Assembly: GCA_015680685.1 (NCBI GenBank) | Contig: MNCI01009596.1 | Coordinates: 448,096 to 512,095 of the forward strand | DNA: 64,000 bases | Source of the DNA: Gnetum montanum | Taxonomy: Eukaryota; Streptophyta; Gnetopsida; Gnetales; Gnetaceae | Reading direction: 5' to 3' | The notes under the pieces: generated by a model | Database searches by the model: none | What the model saw: only the letters and a program-made list of their open reading frames with translations | Told to the model about the DNA's origin: nothing | Shown here: positions 33,931 through 46,013 of the stretch, in pieces | Numbering within the stretch: position 1 is the first letter of the stretch | How the letters are laid out: the number at the start of each line of letters is the position of its first letter | Position numbers and translations under genes: made by a program

Positions 33931-35329
33931 ACTACTTGATTTTTCAAATTTTTTTTTTACACCATTCCTTATATGTTTTCAATTTTCTTAGATATTTTAC
34001 AACTTATTTTATATATTTTCCTTTGTTTATTTTCTTACGTTTCATTTTCATCTTTATTGTTCATTAGGAATCTTGCATTTTTGCTATAATTGCTACTATT
34101 GGAAGTTCATTCAAAACTAAACTTAATGTTTAGATTAATTATTTAATGACTTGATTTCATTTTTGGATTATGACATTGATTAATGGAGCATTAATTTTCT
34201 GATGGTATCTTGCAATGTGTCCACTTCATCCACCCATTCCATTCAATTCTATGGGATTTTTCATCTTGTAAGCATGAGGTTCTTTCCTAATTATAATTGA
34301 TAAAGAATCAATAACTTTGATACTTAACAGATTTGGAATAGATCAAGTGGACTAAACAAGGATGTGGCTTCAAGGGGATTTGTCATCTTCTACACCCAAC
34401 TACCTATTTGAGTTTTATGGGCATTCTCATTAATCTCTCACCATTCTTATTATCAACCAATAATAGGAAGCATGTCTTTGCATGGTTTGGTCTCCATGAA
34501 AAAAAACATGGGAATTCAAAGCATACCCCTTAGACATACTAATGAGCTAAAAGCACTGGTTATGGGGCTGGAAAGACATGTTACACATGCCTAAAGGCAT
34601 CCCTTTAACTAAGGTCCTTCCTAACTTCCTACTTTGCTTTTCTTCTCTACTTGGAATGGTGGTTGTTATTTAGGAGTAGTGAAGCATTCTTGGGAGGAGG
34701 ATGGTTTGAATATGATAATGCAAAGTTAATGCAAGTGGATGGGCTTGGTTTTGACTAAGGATAGGATAGTATCGAGTCTTCTTAATCACACATGCCAAAA
34801 GGAATTCATGTGATTGGTATGCAAAACTCCATTAACATTCTCTCTCTCACATTGTTCAACTCTTGTCATCAACCACCTCGTTGCCTCCTATCATAGTTAA
34901 TTACTATGCCTATTTTGGTATGTCATAATCCTTTAAAGATTTCTTGCATGGATTTGCTCTTTAATAGACAATGATAATTCATTGTCCTTAGGGTCCACAG
35001 ACTCATTGGTATGAGGGCATGCAAGGACATTAATGGCACAAGCCTACTCTGAGGAGAACCCACTTGCATACTTCTTGGTCTTGTTTGATTAAACTTCCCT
35101 TGGTCATTTTACATTTGATACCATCATTTTACAACATAAACATCTAGTTTTGCAACACCTTGGAATAATTCATTTCTCTTCAAATCTCATTTTCTAAGCC
35201 AATATCATGTCCTCATTCATGTTTTTTCATCATTCTCAGCTTTTCTAACTTCCTTTGGACTTTCATTTCATTTAAGAATCCCCCAAAATACTTATTTTTT
35301 TACTTGGAAAAATTGCTAAAAATAGTTCC
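33931..35329 (+). other. Element B: spacer after pol
   Basis: A+T-rich and homologous to C 16181-17655. No gene is recognised. Confidence 0.55.
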
Positions 35330-35390
35330 ATTGACACATCATTGTCAACTCAAGTAAATGTGTCAATGCACGAAAAAAATACTATAAATA
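35330..35390 (+). promoter_or_regulatory. Element B: candidate internal promoter of the post-pol ORF
   Basis: A perfect 10-bp inverted repeat ATTGACACAT (35330-35339) / ATGTGTCAAT (35358-35367) is followed by TATAAATA at 35383-35390. CTATAAATATGCATCG here matches the LTR promoter of element C (CTATAAATATGCACCG, 9139-9154) at 15 of 16 positions. It lies about 430 bp before the ORF, as in C. Function is inferred. Confidence 0.45.
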
Positions 35391-35538
35391 TGCATCGATA
35401 CTTAGCCATTTTTGCACATTTTCTTTCAAATGCAAGAGGATTTTTTACCATTTTTAGTGCCCATAGACCTTCCATGCACCATATTTTATAAGCTACTCAT
35501 CTAATTTACCTCATTCTTCGATTCCCTACCTACCAGAG

Positions 35539-35821
35539 GTATGTTTTACGTCATAGGGGCCACAAACCTTTGGTTTATGATAGAAAATTTTTCTAACTTT
35601 CCAAAGTTTAACTATTAAACTAATATTAAAATCCTAGTTCAAACCAACTTAAACCTCATGAACAAACTCTAGTAGCTAATGAATAAAATAATAATAAAAT
35701 AATGAACCTACTAAGATCATAAATGAACTTAAGTATAACCTAATCTAATAAGAAATGTATGAAAAAGGAACTAAGTGTTATACACCAAAACACTAATCTA
35801 TGGTTATGTTTGTGATCACAA
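35539..35821 (+). other. Element B: candidate intron before the post-pol ORF
   Basis: Donor-like AGAG|GTATGT at 35537-35544. The acceptor position just before the ATG reads CACAA, where C, A and D have AG, so it may have lost its G by G-to-A change. Confidence 0.3.
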
Positions 35822-38651
35822 ATGATACTAGAGAGGACAACACCAATTGGAAAACTTTCCCAACCAAGGGAGAAGTGGCCACAATGAGGAAGGAGCTAGA
35901 AATAACAACAATAGCCCCAAGAATAAGAGGCTGAAGCAACCCATGCAATGGGACCTCTTTGGGAGGATCCCAGAGTGGAATTTGTTTGACATATTTCCAC
36001 TACTAAAATTGGCCAATCAAGGTAAGATGAGATGCTAAGGCCAAAACCCAACCTATAGGTCAGATTAATAGAGGCTTTCCTTGAAAAGATCCAAACCAAG
36101 GAGCTTTAGAATTTAGTTCTTCAAGAACTCAACTTTGAATCCTTCTTGGAATTAGCACTCGAGGAAGTCCGCATACAACTACAGTGGTGTTCTATGTGGC
36201 CCATTCTCTCCTCTAGTGAATAATGGTACATAATGAATAACTACCTATTTTAGAATAACCAATAGGTAGATGCATTTATTAAAATCAAGAACATCACCAT
36301 CTCCTACTTGATTGAGGCCATTGCGGAGACCCTTAGTTTGTCTAACATTGGGACAACCTTGGTGGAAATATCAACTCAGGTGGACCTAGAGGCTAAGAAA
36401 GAATAGATCTAATGTTGCTATGGGATGAACAATAAGAAGTACAATGCACTCACCAAGGTGGAGCATGCATATTTCAAAATTGCAGCCTATCACTTGAACA
36501 CCACAATGAAGCCAAGCAAGGTTACAACCTTCTTTGCCCATGTGTGTGCTACTCTAAGTGAATAATTCTTGGTCAACCTTCCACAGCTCATCTATCTAGA
36601 GATGAAAAAGTGGTTCAAGAAAAATGAGCAAGCAAGGAAGACACTACCCTTTCTATGCCTCATTTGGAAACTTTGCAAAATGGGAGGCATAACATGCTAT
36701 GCAAACGACACACTCTACCATGCTTTTGCTACATCTTAGCAACAAATGATGAAAGATAAAGTAGCTGCAAAGTTGCAAGAAGAGGAGAGGATACCACCAT
36801 CACCACCTACCAAGGAAACCACACCAAAAGCACTTGCAACTACAAAAAGGCTTCAAAATCTCTGTGAGTAGCATTTGCAGCAACAATAGGATTTGATAGG
36901 TGATGGGAGAGCTATCAATTTACCACCTAGCATTGAGCCATCTCAATTAGGTCCCCAAGACCATCAATTTGCTAGAGGAAACTACCTCACTGTTATCAAC
37001 ATAGCGAACTTAGACACTTGCAAGAAAAAATCCTAGTGCTTGAGAAGTTATGGTGTCCATCCCTAAACAAGAATTACCTAAAATCTTTGGAAATGAGGCA
37101 ACTTTCTTAGTGTAACTAAAGAAAGGTGAGGGGGCAACTATTTTGGTGATAAGAGACAATAATAGGTGTGGTGGCTAACAAGGTAGCTAAAGCCCTAAAT
37201 GCTCTTGTGGTATCTATCCTAGACATTGCCACCATGAAAGATATTCAAATATTCATGGGAGCAAGGAGTGTTTATTTGAGTGCATCCCAACATGAATAAG
37301 TATTGGAAAGACTAGTGGGAACCAAGTAACTACTTCTAGATATCTGTAATCTCTTGAATGAAATCATAGCAACCTAGTCAGAGCTACTAGAGATAAAGAG
37401 CAAACTCATCATTACAAACACTCAACTACAAACAACCATCACTAAGAACCAATGATTTGTTGCTAAAGTTGCAAAGTGGAAAACCTATCTCTCTAATCCT
37501 ACCATTCTCAACTTGAACCTCACATGAGATGAAGCTTTCCAACAAATTCAAAATAGAATCAAAGCAACTAAGAATGTGAAGAGGACCATAGTCTTTGATG
37601 CCTTCTTATCAGAAGCCTTGACATTTAACATCGATAAGGATTTGACTCAAGTCTATAAAGAGAACTTGGTTCTTACTAAGGACATTCATTGTGTTTGCAA
37701 CGTTGAACAATAAAAAGATTAAATGGTTGAATTTATTTGACAATAGTAGGAGTAGCTAGCCAAAGTAAACATTAATTTAAGGAGGTTGGTAGCAGAAAAC
37801 AGAAATCTCCTATTGGAGGAAGTCTAAGCACTTCACTAAAAACGACCATTAACGTAGCTGCCTAGAAGAACAAGGCCTTGAAATTTGAACAAGTTAAGAA
37901 TCATTGCAGGAACTAGGTAGAGATCCTAAAATAGGTAAATGAAAAAGAGATATAATTGGTTAAGGCTAAGATGAAAGAGGTCCACCAACAACTCTAGCAA
38001 AGAGACAATATCTAGTAGCCAATCTTTGATGGCTTAAATGCATACAACAAGGTAGAAATCTACGTAAATGAGTTATAGATTGATGAGATGACAAAGTATA
38101 TGGAGTTTGCCAACCTATGTTATGCAAACTTGGCTATGTTGACCACAAGGAGGCCAAGGGTTAAGTTAGAGAAGTAGGTGGCCAATTCTTATCTCTTGTA
38201 TGAGGTAGAATTCAGGCACCATAAGGAGATGAAACAACAATTGGAGATAGCCAACGTGGAGCTTGAAATTCTTAGAACTAGATTCACTAACCAATGATCT
38301 ATTTCTAAGAACCTAACCAAGAGAATGAATGACTATCACAAGCTATAAAATCTAGTCAAGGTGTTCGATATCAAATGTAAACAATTCATAACGTGGTTTA
38401 TCAATGCCAGGGAGATGTTTCTTACAATGCTATGCCTGTGGAACATCCTTGTACTAGCCCACATTAATGAAGCCACATGAACTATGTATGATCCACGTAT
38501 TAAGAAAAATAAGATTAAAGCATTACTAGATGCTTTTAGACATCCACCAACAATAGCAAGACAACCTTAACTACCTCCACCACCAAGAGCACCAAAACCT
38601 AGTGAAGGACCTTTAGCATCTTAGGAGCCTCCACCTCCTAGTACTATTTGA
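35822..38651 (+). pseudogene. Element B: post-pol ORF (about 940 codons, broken)
   Basis: Start ATG and final TGA line up with those of C. The first third contains VNLPQLIYLEMKKWFKKN (~36574-36625), LPFLCLIWKLCKMGGI (~36645-36692) and an AKLQEEERIPPSPP stretch, resembling the N-terminal domain of 'putative plant transposon protein' families (from memory, unverified). The middle and end are Lys/Glu/Leu-rich and coiled-coil-like; the C-terminus is Pro-rich (EPPPPSTI). It lies between pol and the 3' LTR, where env-like ORFs sit in some Athila elements, but no signal peptide or membrane segment is visible. Function unknown. Confidence 0.55.
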
Positions 38652-38896
38652 AAGTTTTCCTTCTCTTTGGCAATCTAAAGGAACTTGCTAAAATTTTTAT
38701 AACAGTGTCTAATTTTGTTATCAAAGATACCAATTTTGTAATCCTATACAATCTGGCACTCAAAGTTGATTAGTCAATTAGTTAGTCTACTATTTTCAAG
38801 TTAATAAATTTCATACTTTACCAATTTTTTATTTTTAAGAAGCTTGATGCTACTTTTGTTCACTCAAGGAAAAGTTCTCAATCAGTCATGGGAGTA
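38652..38896 (+). other. Element B: 3' UTR and polypurine tract
   Basis: Short A+T-rich stretch ending AGTCATGGGAGTA just before the LTR; lacks the GTCAATAATCCC block found in A, C, D and E. Confidence 0.6.
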
Positions 38897-39705
38897 TGAT
38901 GAAGTATAATTCAACTAGTTGCATTGACGTATCCCCATCAATGCATGGTCACATGCATCAAAGCTGACATAGTCAAGCCTATATAAATGTGAGCACCAAT
39001 TGCATGTATGGCATGTTAAGTCCATAGTTTAGCTAAGCTTTTGCAGTTTGTTTACCTTAGAGTTAGAATATTTTCTTCTGAGTGCCCACAGTGTGAATTA
39101 AGAGATTGTTCAGATCTTTATTTGAGCATCATGTACCTAAACACCATATTGTGAATGATAATAAACATGATATTTCTAACATTCATTGAGATTTTTAAAG
39201 TACTTTACGTTTCTTATCTTAAGTAATTGATGCATTTAAACATGAAAACTTAAGTACGACCACTTCAAGCATAACGTGCAATGCTTGGTAATCCCAATAG
39301 TTTCCATTTGGTATGCCTAGTAATTGCCACTTCATAACCTAGTAGCGTTAGTACTAGTTTAGGATGTGTACAGAAAGTGGAAATAACTACTTATCTTAGG
39401 ATAGTTAGCCTTTAGAATAGTAAGATAGTTAAATAGTTAATCATTTAATGCTCATTTTCATACCTAAAACTTAAGACAAAAATATAAAAATATAAATAGA
39501 AAAATATCATATGCCTTAACTCATATGTAACCATATGTAAAGCATACACAAGTGTGAGTTAGGAAGACAACGATCACATGACTTGTTGGCTCACAATCTT
39601 TGACTATAGGTAAACTTAGGAACTAAGTCCACAACACCCAACTGAATCACTAGTGCACACTTGTGATTCGTATGGTTGGGCATACAATATACTTTCTACT
39701 CATCA
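38897..39705 (+). repeat. Element B: 3' LTR
   Basis: It starts TGATGAAG and ends CTACTCATCA. TATA (CTATATAAATG) lies near 38981-38991 and the R/U5 phrases are shared with the 5' remnant at 2760-3239. Adjacent to the right is minus-strand LINE sequence. Confidence 0.85.
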
Positions 39706-39710
39706 ATTAT

Positions 39711-41030
39711 CATCTTATCTTGGAAATTGCTTATTGTAAAATGAGCAAACATCTTCAAAAGAAAAATTAAATGATGAAGAGGCTTTATGATGAAAACAAT
39801 ATCAAATTTTCCTAGGCTCCTTTTTAATTATGTAAGCAAAATATTCCTATTGTTCCCTGATAAATTTACTTCTCTTAGTTCTAATTAAGCATTTATATGC
39901 CTTAACTAAACTTTTTCTATGACTCTAATTTGCATTCTTAATATTCTACCTAGCTTGCATGCAATCCTCATTAAACCAAGTGTTTTGAACACATTGTTAT
40001 TGTGAATGCACAACTTGCTTTGCTGCTATAAGAAAAATTTGTTCATGCTCCTTATGTCAACCTTGAAAACCCCATTTGTTATGTGCTATATTTATATATT
40101 TTTCCTTGATTATTGGGGTGATTCTATATTGTAATTTTTTTTTTGTTGTTTAAGAAATAATTGGAATTTACAACAAAAGCTCAACATGATGATGGCAAGA
40201 TTCCACTAAATCTTTTCCAACTTTCAACTTTTTAATAAAATCAATATCTTCATAAGAACATAAAAGTAAATCAATGTAAGAGTTATCTTGAGGTGCTGTA
40301 AAAGTATATGATGAAGATTAAGGAAATCTAGCAATTCCATTGTAAATCAGAAGATCAAAAAATTTTGTCCATTTTAATAATTTTTGGTCCATCTTATTAC
40401 TAGTGCCATCTATAGAATGTTAGGTCTAGTTATGATCTTCAAAAATATATAGACTACCAACATTATATTGTCATTGAATAATTTTTTTTGGTTTGAGCAT
40501 TTCCTTGCATTAAAATCTCCACAAATAAATATTGAGTTGCTGCAAATTATACAATATCTCTACCTTGGAACTGAAAAGGATGATCACGAGACAGCTTTAT
40601 AGAATTATATAATATAGCATCTCTAGGAGTAAAATAGCTTATGGAAAGGAATGCATAACCATGCTTACATAATATTTTTAGCCAAACATATTGTTTATTA
40701 TCACTAATTCTTTCAAAAAGCATATAATTTTCAAGAGATTTCCTCACTAACACTATAATGCCCCTAGAATGCTTGCCTCTTCATCCTACTCTTATATTCC
40801 TTGCAATAAATTTAATAAATCTAGGAAATAAAAAATCTACAAAACCAACATCTTCTTAAGTTTTAATAAAACTTAAAATATCAAAGCTATCAAAGAAGCT
40901 AATACTAGTCAAAGAAAAAACTTTATTTGCACTTCCACCATCAATGTTAAGAAATCCATACCTTAAAGGGCCTATATATTTTTTGAATAATTTTTGGAAT
41001 ACTACTTATTTGGAATGATTGCCAGGTTGC
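39711..41030 (-). pseudogene. LINE ORF2 remnant: endonuclease and linker
   Basis: Read on the minus strand from ~41030. The endonuclease N-terminal part gives RGIIVLVRKSLENYMLFERI then YVWLKILCKHGYAFLSISY; the catalytic signature CGDFNAR is at 40503-40523; the C-terminal part gives SYTFTAPQDNSYIDLLLCS near 40280. Further on come WFNEDCMQAR (about 39950-39980) and KCLIRTKRSKFIREQ, the linker usually seen before RT in L1-like LINEs. RT itself is absent: it should lie beyond B's left end, outside the window. Stops and shifts are many. Confidence 0.75.
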
Positions 41031-41039
41031 TAGCACTTA

Positions 41040-41850
41040 GGTATGATACCAAACCTTTTTCACAAGCTTCCTTAATCTTTTTCCATTATTAAATATTATC
41101 TACAAGTTCCTTTTTAGTAAGATCCTCATTTATCTAAATGTTTTTCCCATTCTCAATTTGCTTCATATGGATTTGATGTCTCCAAACATGCACTCTATCT
41201 TCTACATAATTAAACTTAACAATTACATGTTAGGGATTTTCACATCATTCACCTTGAACCCTAAAAACTTTATGAATTTTTGGAGAAGTTATATACATAT
41301 CCTCTATAAGTTTTCTAACTTTCTTAAACAAAGTTTCATCTATTTTATCCTATGTCTCTAGGATACCTATGACATGCAAATTTTTTTGTTTTACCCTTTT
41401 TTCATCTTGCTCTTTCAAATATTCTATGATTGTAGATTCTGTCTTTGTTTCTATTCCTTCAAGATTATATTCATTTTTATTTTTCTCCACCTTGGCTTGA
41501 AGTTTTACTAATTTCAACAAAATCTATTCATTATCCTTTAGAGAAACGCTAGTCTCATTTTTCCCCTCAATCTTCTCTTTGAGGGTTGATACTCTTCAAA
41601 GAATTTCTTTATTTTATTCATGGAATTTATCCAACAATGCCATTTTTCTAGCCATATATGCCCATTTTGCAACTAGAATTTCTTTGAAAGTAGTTGCATT
41701 TACAGATTTTTTATGTGTCCTATAATGATGCCATGATAAAATTTTCAAATTTCTTTGGTAGATGACTCAATCTCTTCAACAACAGATCCACACTAATAAA
41801 ATATCAATCCATCTAGCTTGCCTCTAACTGCCCTTCTTACTATATCAAAT
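41040..41850 (-). pseudogene. LINE ORF1 remnant (coiled coil plus RNA-binding domain)
   Basis: On the minus strand a Lys/Glu-rich heptad-like region (RVSTLKEKIEGKNE, LVKLQAKVEKNKNEYN) is followed by LHVIGILET and KIHKVFRVQGE, then HVIVKFNYVEDRVHVWR. This is the layout of L1-type ORF1 proteins: a coiled coil for trimerisation and an RRM-like domain for RNA binding. It sits just upstream of the ORF2 remnant on the same strand. Broken by stops. Confidence 0.6.
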
Positions 41851-41891
41851 CACATCAATGTTCAATGTTAAAACCCTCCTTGCGAAACCCC

Positions 41892-42560
41892 TTACTGCCA
41901 TTGATCAAAGCTAAAATCCTTGTTTTCGTTAAAACTGTTGCCCCTCTTAACTTTAACATTGGACTCATTAAAGGACTTTACTATAAGGATTGACATATAT
42001 TGCAAATTTTCCACTAACCCTAGGTGTTCTAATATATGATAGGAAATGATGTTGGTTCCTACCATGTCATCAACATGAACTTGTTTAATACTAAATTTAC
42101 CTATTTTAATGGTGATGTACATGGGTGCTCATAAGGGATTCTTATGCTTTGGATCTATTTTAATCACAAAATCTTTAAACATTGGTTTTTTTTATTCTTA
42201 ATATTATTTTCATCTTTATCATTAATAACTATGTGTGTTACTAATTAGATACATTGGATATTAACGTTTACTTTAATGCTTGAAAAAAGTTGTGCTAGTA
42301 CTTTCCTAAGCCTAATGGATGTCATGATTAGATCATAAATACTAAACAAAGTAATTTTCAATTTAAAAGATTATTTAAATTGCTCCATTTTTGTCAAAAG
42401 TTATTTACTTTCTACAACTTGTTTTTCAGTTGTCTTTGCTTTGACTTCTTCAAGTTTTCTAAGGAGTTTCAAAGTAGGTTGTTTTAACTACTTATTTTCT
42501 TTCTTATCATGTTTTTGAGAATGATGGTTTTTGTACTTCTTTTACAAAATCCTACCTCAA
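41892..42560 (-). pseudogene. Gag-protease junction remnant of another gypsy lineage
   Basis: The open piece 42122-41892 reads MYITIKIGKFSIKQVHVDD then NIISYHILEHLGL and VKSFNESNVKVK, which fits the aspartic protease of Tat/Ogre-like gypsy elements (usual VDxGS motif reads VDDMVGTN here). Upstream on the same strand (~42500-42200) the pieces LLRKLEEVKAKTTEKQ and LVTHIVINDKDE fit the segment preceding protease in those elements. It is fragmentary and its RT is missing. Confidence 0.45.
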
Positions 42561-45045
42561 GTCTTTGTATTATTTTGGAATAAAATAAAGGAAAGTGAGA
42601 TGAGCCTAGCATACCTAATTAGTTGTCAATTCTCATAATTTTTTTAGTTTGGAAGATGTTGGCTGATATAGTAAGAGTAAGAGGCCTAACAAAAAATAAT
42701 TTAAGTGTAAAAGTGGCAATGATAAGATTAGCACAAACCAGAATTAGTTTGCACTTAGGTTGTGGTCGACAAACATGGATTACAAAAGGAGTTTTACACT
42801 TCTCAAGGTAAGGTGTAATAGCGAAAATGATGTATGGGACATCATTGACATTGAGGAGGTCCTTAAAAACATTCATATTTTATTTTGTACCTTGATTGGA
42901 TTACTAGGATCTAATAAAAATTCTCTATATTGAACATAGCTTGAATATCATCTATTAATGCAAGGCAAAAGTCTACCTTGTGTTTAGACAATTGATGGTA
43001 GTAACAAAAACTATTTAAACTAAAGTATTTTGGCATAGGAGGATCATCAAAGGTGGCACAAGATGGATCTTTGGTAATTTTCTAAAACCTGTGATACTTT
43101 TTCTTTGCCTTTTTAAACATTTGTTTATGTTGGATTCTTCCCTTTTTAAATGAAGGTTGAAAAACTCTTGATAATTTCATAGCTAACTTAGCATATTTGG
43201 AGTAGTTTTTCTCTAATAACTAGGTTGTTTTTGTTCAAATAGTTAATCTTACTGTTGTGAAATTTTAGATGTTTTATCAAGCGTAGAATTCTTAGTGACA
43301 ACATCAATTATTGGAAAAAGTTACAACCATTACATTTTGTTCAAAAATCTGTGTTTAAGGAAAATACTTCATCAAACTCAAAGAAATCATTTCCTTCTTT
43401 CTCAACTTTAGGCCCTTGTTTATTTTCTTAACTTTGCTAAAAATCCTTATCATCCTATCATAACATATTGAGCAATATTTTTGTGTAATCATTGTCAAAG
43501 GGAATGTAATCCATAATTAATGGAATAAACTAATGATTATCTTTCTACAAAAACTCAAATTATTTTTTATGATCAAGTTCCTTGTAAGTAATAAGAAGAG
43601 TTACTTACATCTTTGCATAGATGAAGTTCCAAAAAGTTTCAAAAATTACATTTGGAGTAGGAGATTATCCTAATCACCTTATGGATTAATGTACGTTAGG
43701 TATTAAGGGATCCCTAACCATGAAACTGAAACGAAATATCATTGAAATACCAAATAGTAAGAGTAATGTAAAAATTTGAAAATTTAAATATTTTAAAAAT
43801 TACTTTTTATCTAAAAAATTTAGTGTTATAAAAAAATACAAAAGGAAGAAACCAAGTTTTTGTTGGCAAATAAGGAAGGCCTCCTTCTAGTGCTAGAAAA
43901 CTATACTAATAGAAAAGCTTTAAAGGTTTTTAGGCTTTGAAACTTTACCATGGATAAGCCTTTACCATGGACAAGCCTTGACCTTATCCTTTAGGTAGTT
44001 AGCCCTTAAGGTGAGACACCTGGAACAATCTAATCAAAGTTAGGTAATCCTATGTCTTAGAAATGCCATGAAAGGGAAAAAAAGAGAAAGAAGAACAAAT
44101 AATACAAAATTTAAATTAAAAGTAAAATAATAATTAAATTTTAATTAAATGCCTAAAAATAAAACTTGTTTTATCAATATTGAAATGGATACAAGGAGAG
44201 AATGTACTTTAAGTGCTCAAAGCTATAACATCTTGATGTAAGCAAAGGGTCCTCTAGGCAAACAATGAGTCACCTTGAGTATTTATAGGGTTTAGAGTTA
44301 TGTTGTTTCCATTCTTTATTTTTAGAATAAACTAGGAGTTTACAACACTTTTTTTTAATTTGAAGAAAAATAAGAAAAGAAAAGGCTTTATTTTTACTTG
44401 TTTCCACTTTGTTCTTTATTTTGGAGAAAGCCAAAAATAATAATTTATGAGAAGTAAATTTAGCAAATGTTCAAGAAATTTGATTTTATTTTAATTCTTT
44501 AAATAAATTTTGCTTTTCCTTATTTCTTTTCTTAATGTAGGCTTGGAGGCTTTTAGATAATATAGTTAGATCTTCAATTGAATTTTTGGGGTGTGAAACC
44601 CATAAGCTCAGATGAAGAAGATATTACTATAATGCTAGATTATGCTAAAATTGCTAAATGTTTAATACTAAAAATGTTTTATGCCAAAATTTCAGTTGTA
44701 TCAGATAGGTCTTGGTTTATCCTAAAATCTAAAACAACTGACAAGTTTTGGTATAACTTTACTACTAACATTGGATTATCGTAAGTAATCTATAGCAAGT
44801 CTTTAATAGTTGAGTCTTGGTAATAGCCTTACCACTAACATCCTCAAAAACCAATATGGCCCATATCTTGAAGGATAGGTCTTGTCTATGTCTCACCATA
44901 TATCATTAGACTCAATTGCTCAGTGCTACGGCCTTAGCTAAATCTTCAACTGCACATGAACTTATGAATCAAAATCCAAGGTTAGAGATTCATCCTAATC
45001 CTTGGTCCCATGAAATGGGGCTTGCTAAAAAATGTTTTACTATTG
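42561..45045. other. Unassigned A+T-rich sequence
   Basis: No gene is recognised. Minus-strand fragments up to about 43600 may continue the gypsy gag. A 17-bp tandem duplication TTTACCATGGAYAAGCC occurs at 43944-43960 and 43961-43977. The ORF at 44578-44784 has no recognisable match and is unsupported. Confidence 0.4.
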
Positions 45046-45050
45046 CATGC

Positions 45051-45867
45051 TGATGGGATGCGATATCGCACGGGCCGCGATATCATGTACGTGATATCGC
45101 ATGGGCCACGATATCACGTACGTGATATCGCAGTCTGCTGTCATTTCTATAAATAAGAGGCGGCTCTCCCTTCTTTCTCCATCTAGATCTAGACCGTAGC
45201 CAAACTCTTGCAGTTTTAGCATTCCAGAGATAGAATAATTTCCATGTGCCCACAGTAGGAGTCCTAAAGTGAACGGATCTTTATTCGAGCAAATATTGTG
45301 CCTGAGCACACGTTGGTGTACGGAAATAAAGACGAACTTTTGGATAAACCTTACAGTGCATAAACTAAGCTAAATAGGACTTTAATTATTGTGAAATGTT
45401 TAAATTCTTTATTAGTTAATTAAATCTCTCTCAACCCTCAACTCCTAGTTAAGTGCATTCAGTACGACCGCTTCAAGCACGTGCGTTACGCTTGGTAATC
45501 CCAGTAACGAATAGCGTTTGGTAATCCCAGCAACGTTGCATTAGTTCAAGGTGTGAAATGGCAAGTGGGAACGGATACTGATGCTAGGTTAATTAAAGCT
45601 TAGTTAGTTAAAGTTAGTACTTAGTCTCTTCATCCTTTCCTCTCTTAGCATAGGCAATAAAAGGATAAAAGACATAAAAATCACATACCTCAGACTTACT
45701 TAACCATACAACTGTGACAAATACAAGTAAGTCTGGGAAGACAACGAACGATTAACCTTAAGTGTTCCATAAGGCGTGTAGGCACTTAGTCTACAAAGTT
45801 TGACTGGATCGCATACGTAATGCTCATATTCGTATGGTTGAGTGTAGGGGTACCTCACCACTCATCA
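45051..45867 (+). repeat. Element D: 5' LTR
   Basis: Starts TGATGGGATG, ends CACTCATCA. TATA (CTATAAATAAGAGG) near 45149, AATAAA near 45326, then the R/U5 region common to the family. Pairs with 51103-51902. Confidence 0.9.
45062..45129 (+). repeat. GATATC palindrome array in D 5' LTR
   Basis: Five GATATC palindromes start at 45062, 45079, 45093, 45110 and 45124 (steps 17, 14, 17, 14), making two tandem 31-bp units plus a half. It lies about 20-90 bp before the TATA box, where enhancer elements are expected. Confidence 0.8.
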
Positions 45868-45868
45868 T

Positions 45869-45886
45869 TGGCGTCATTGCCAGGGA
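45869..45886 (+). promoter_or_regulatory. Element D: primer-binding site (tRNA-Asp type)
   Basis: TGGCGTCATTGCCAGGGA matches 15 of 18 positions of the tRNA-Asp complement; the three changes are C-to-T or G-to-A at CG or CHG sites. Confidence 0.9.
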
Positions 45887-46013
45887 CTAAGTTGTTTGTG
45901 CCCTAAGTAGAACATAGGAAATCATCCACATCATTGGGAAGCTTAAACGAACCCTTGGGATTAATCAGAAGAAAATTTAAACAACGATCAATAGCACACT
46001 AACAAGGTAAACG

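Noticed and set aside
35822-38651. Post-pol ORF as an env-like gene
   Set aside because: No signal peptide, membrane segment or glycosylation-type region is visible; the content is coiled coil and Pro-rich.
44578-44784. Small host gene between B and D
   Set aside because: A single 68-codon ORF in A+T-rich DNA with no motif, no splice context and no counterpart elsewhere.
45051-45140. GATATC repeats as a CRISPR-like or centromeric satellite array
   Set aside because: The array is under 100 bp, lies in LTR promoters only, and has no spacer structure.
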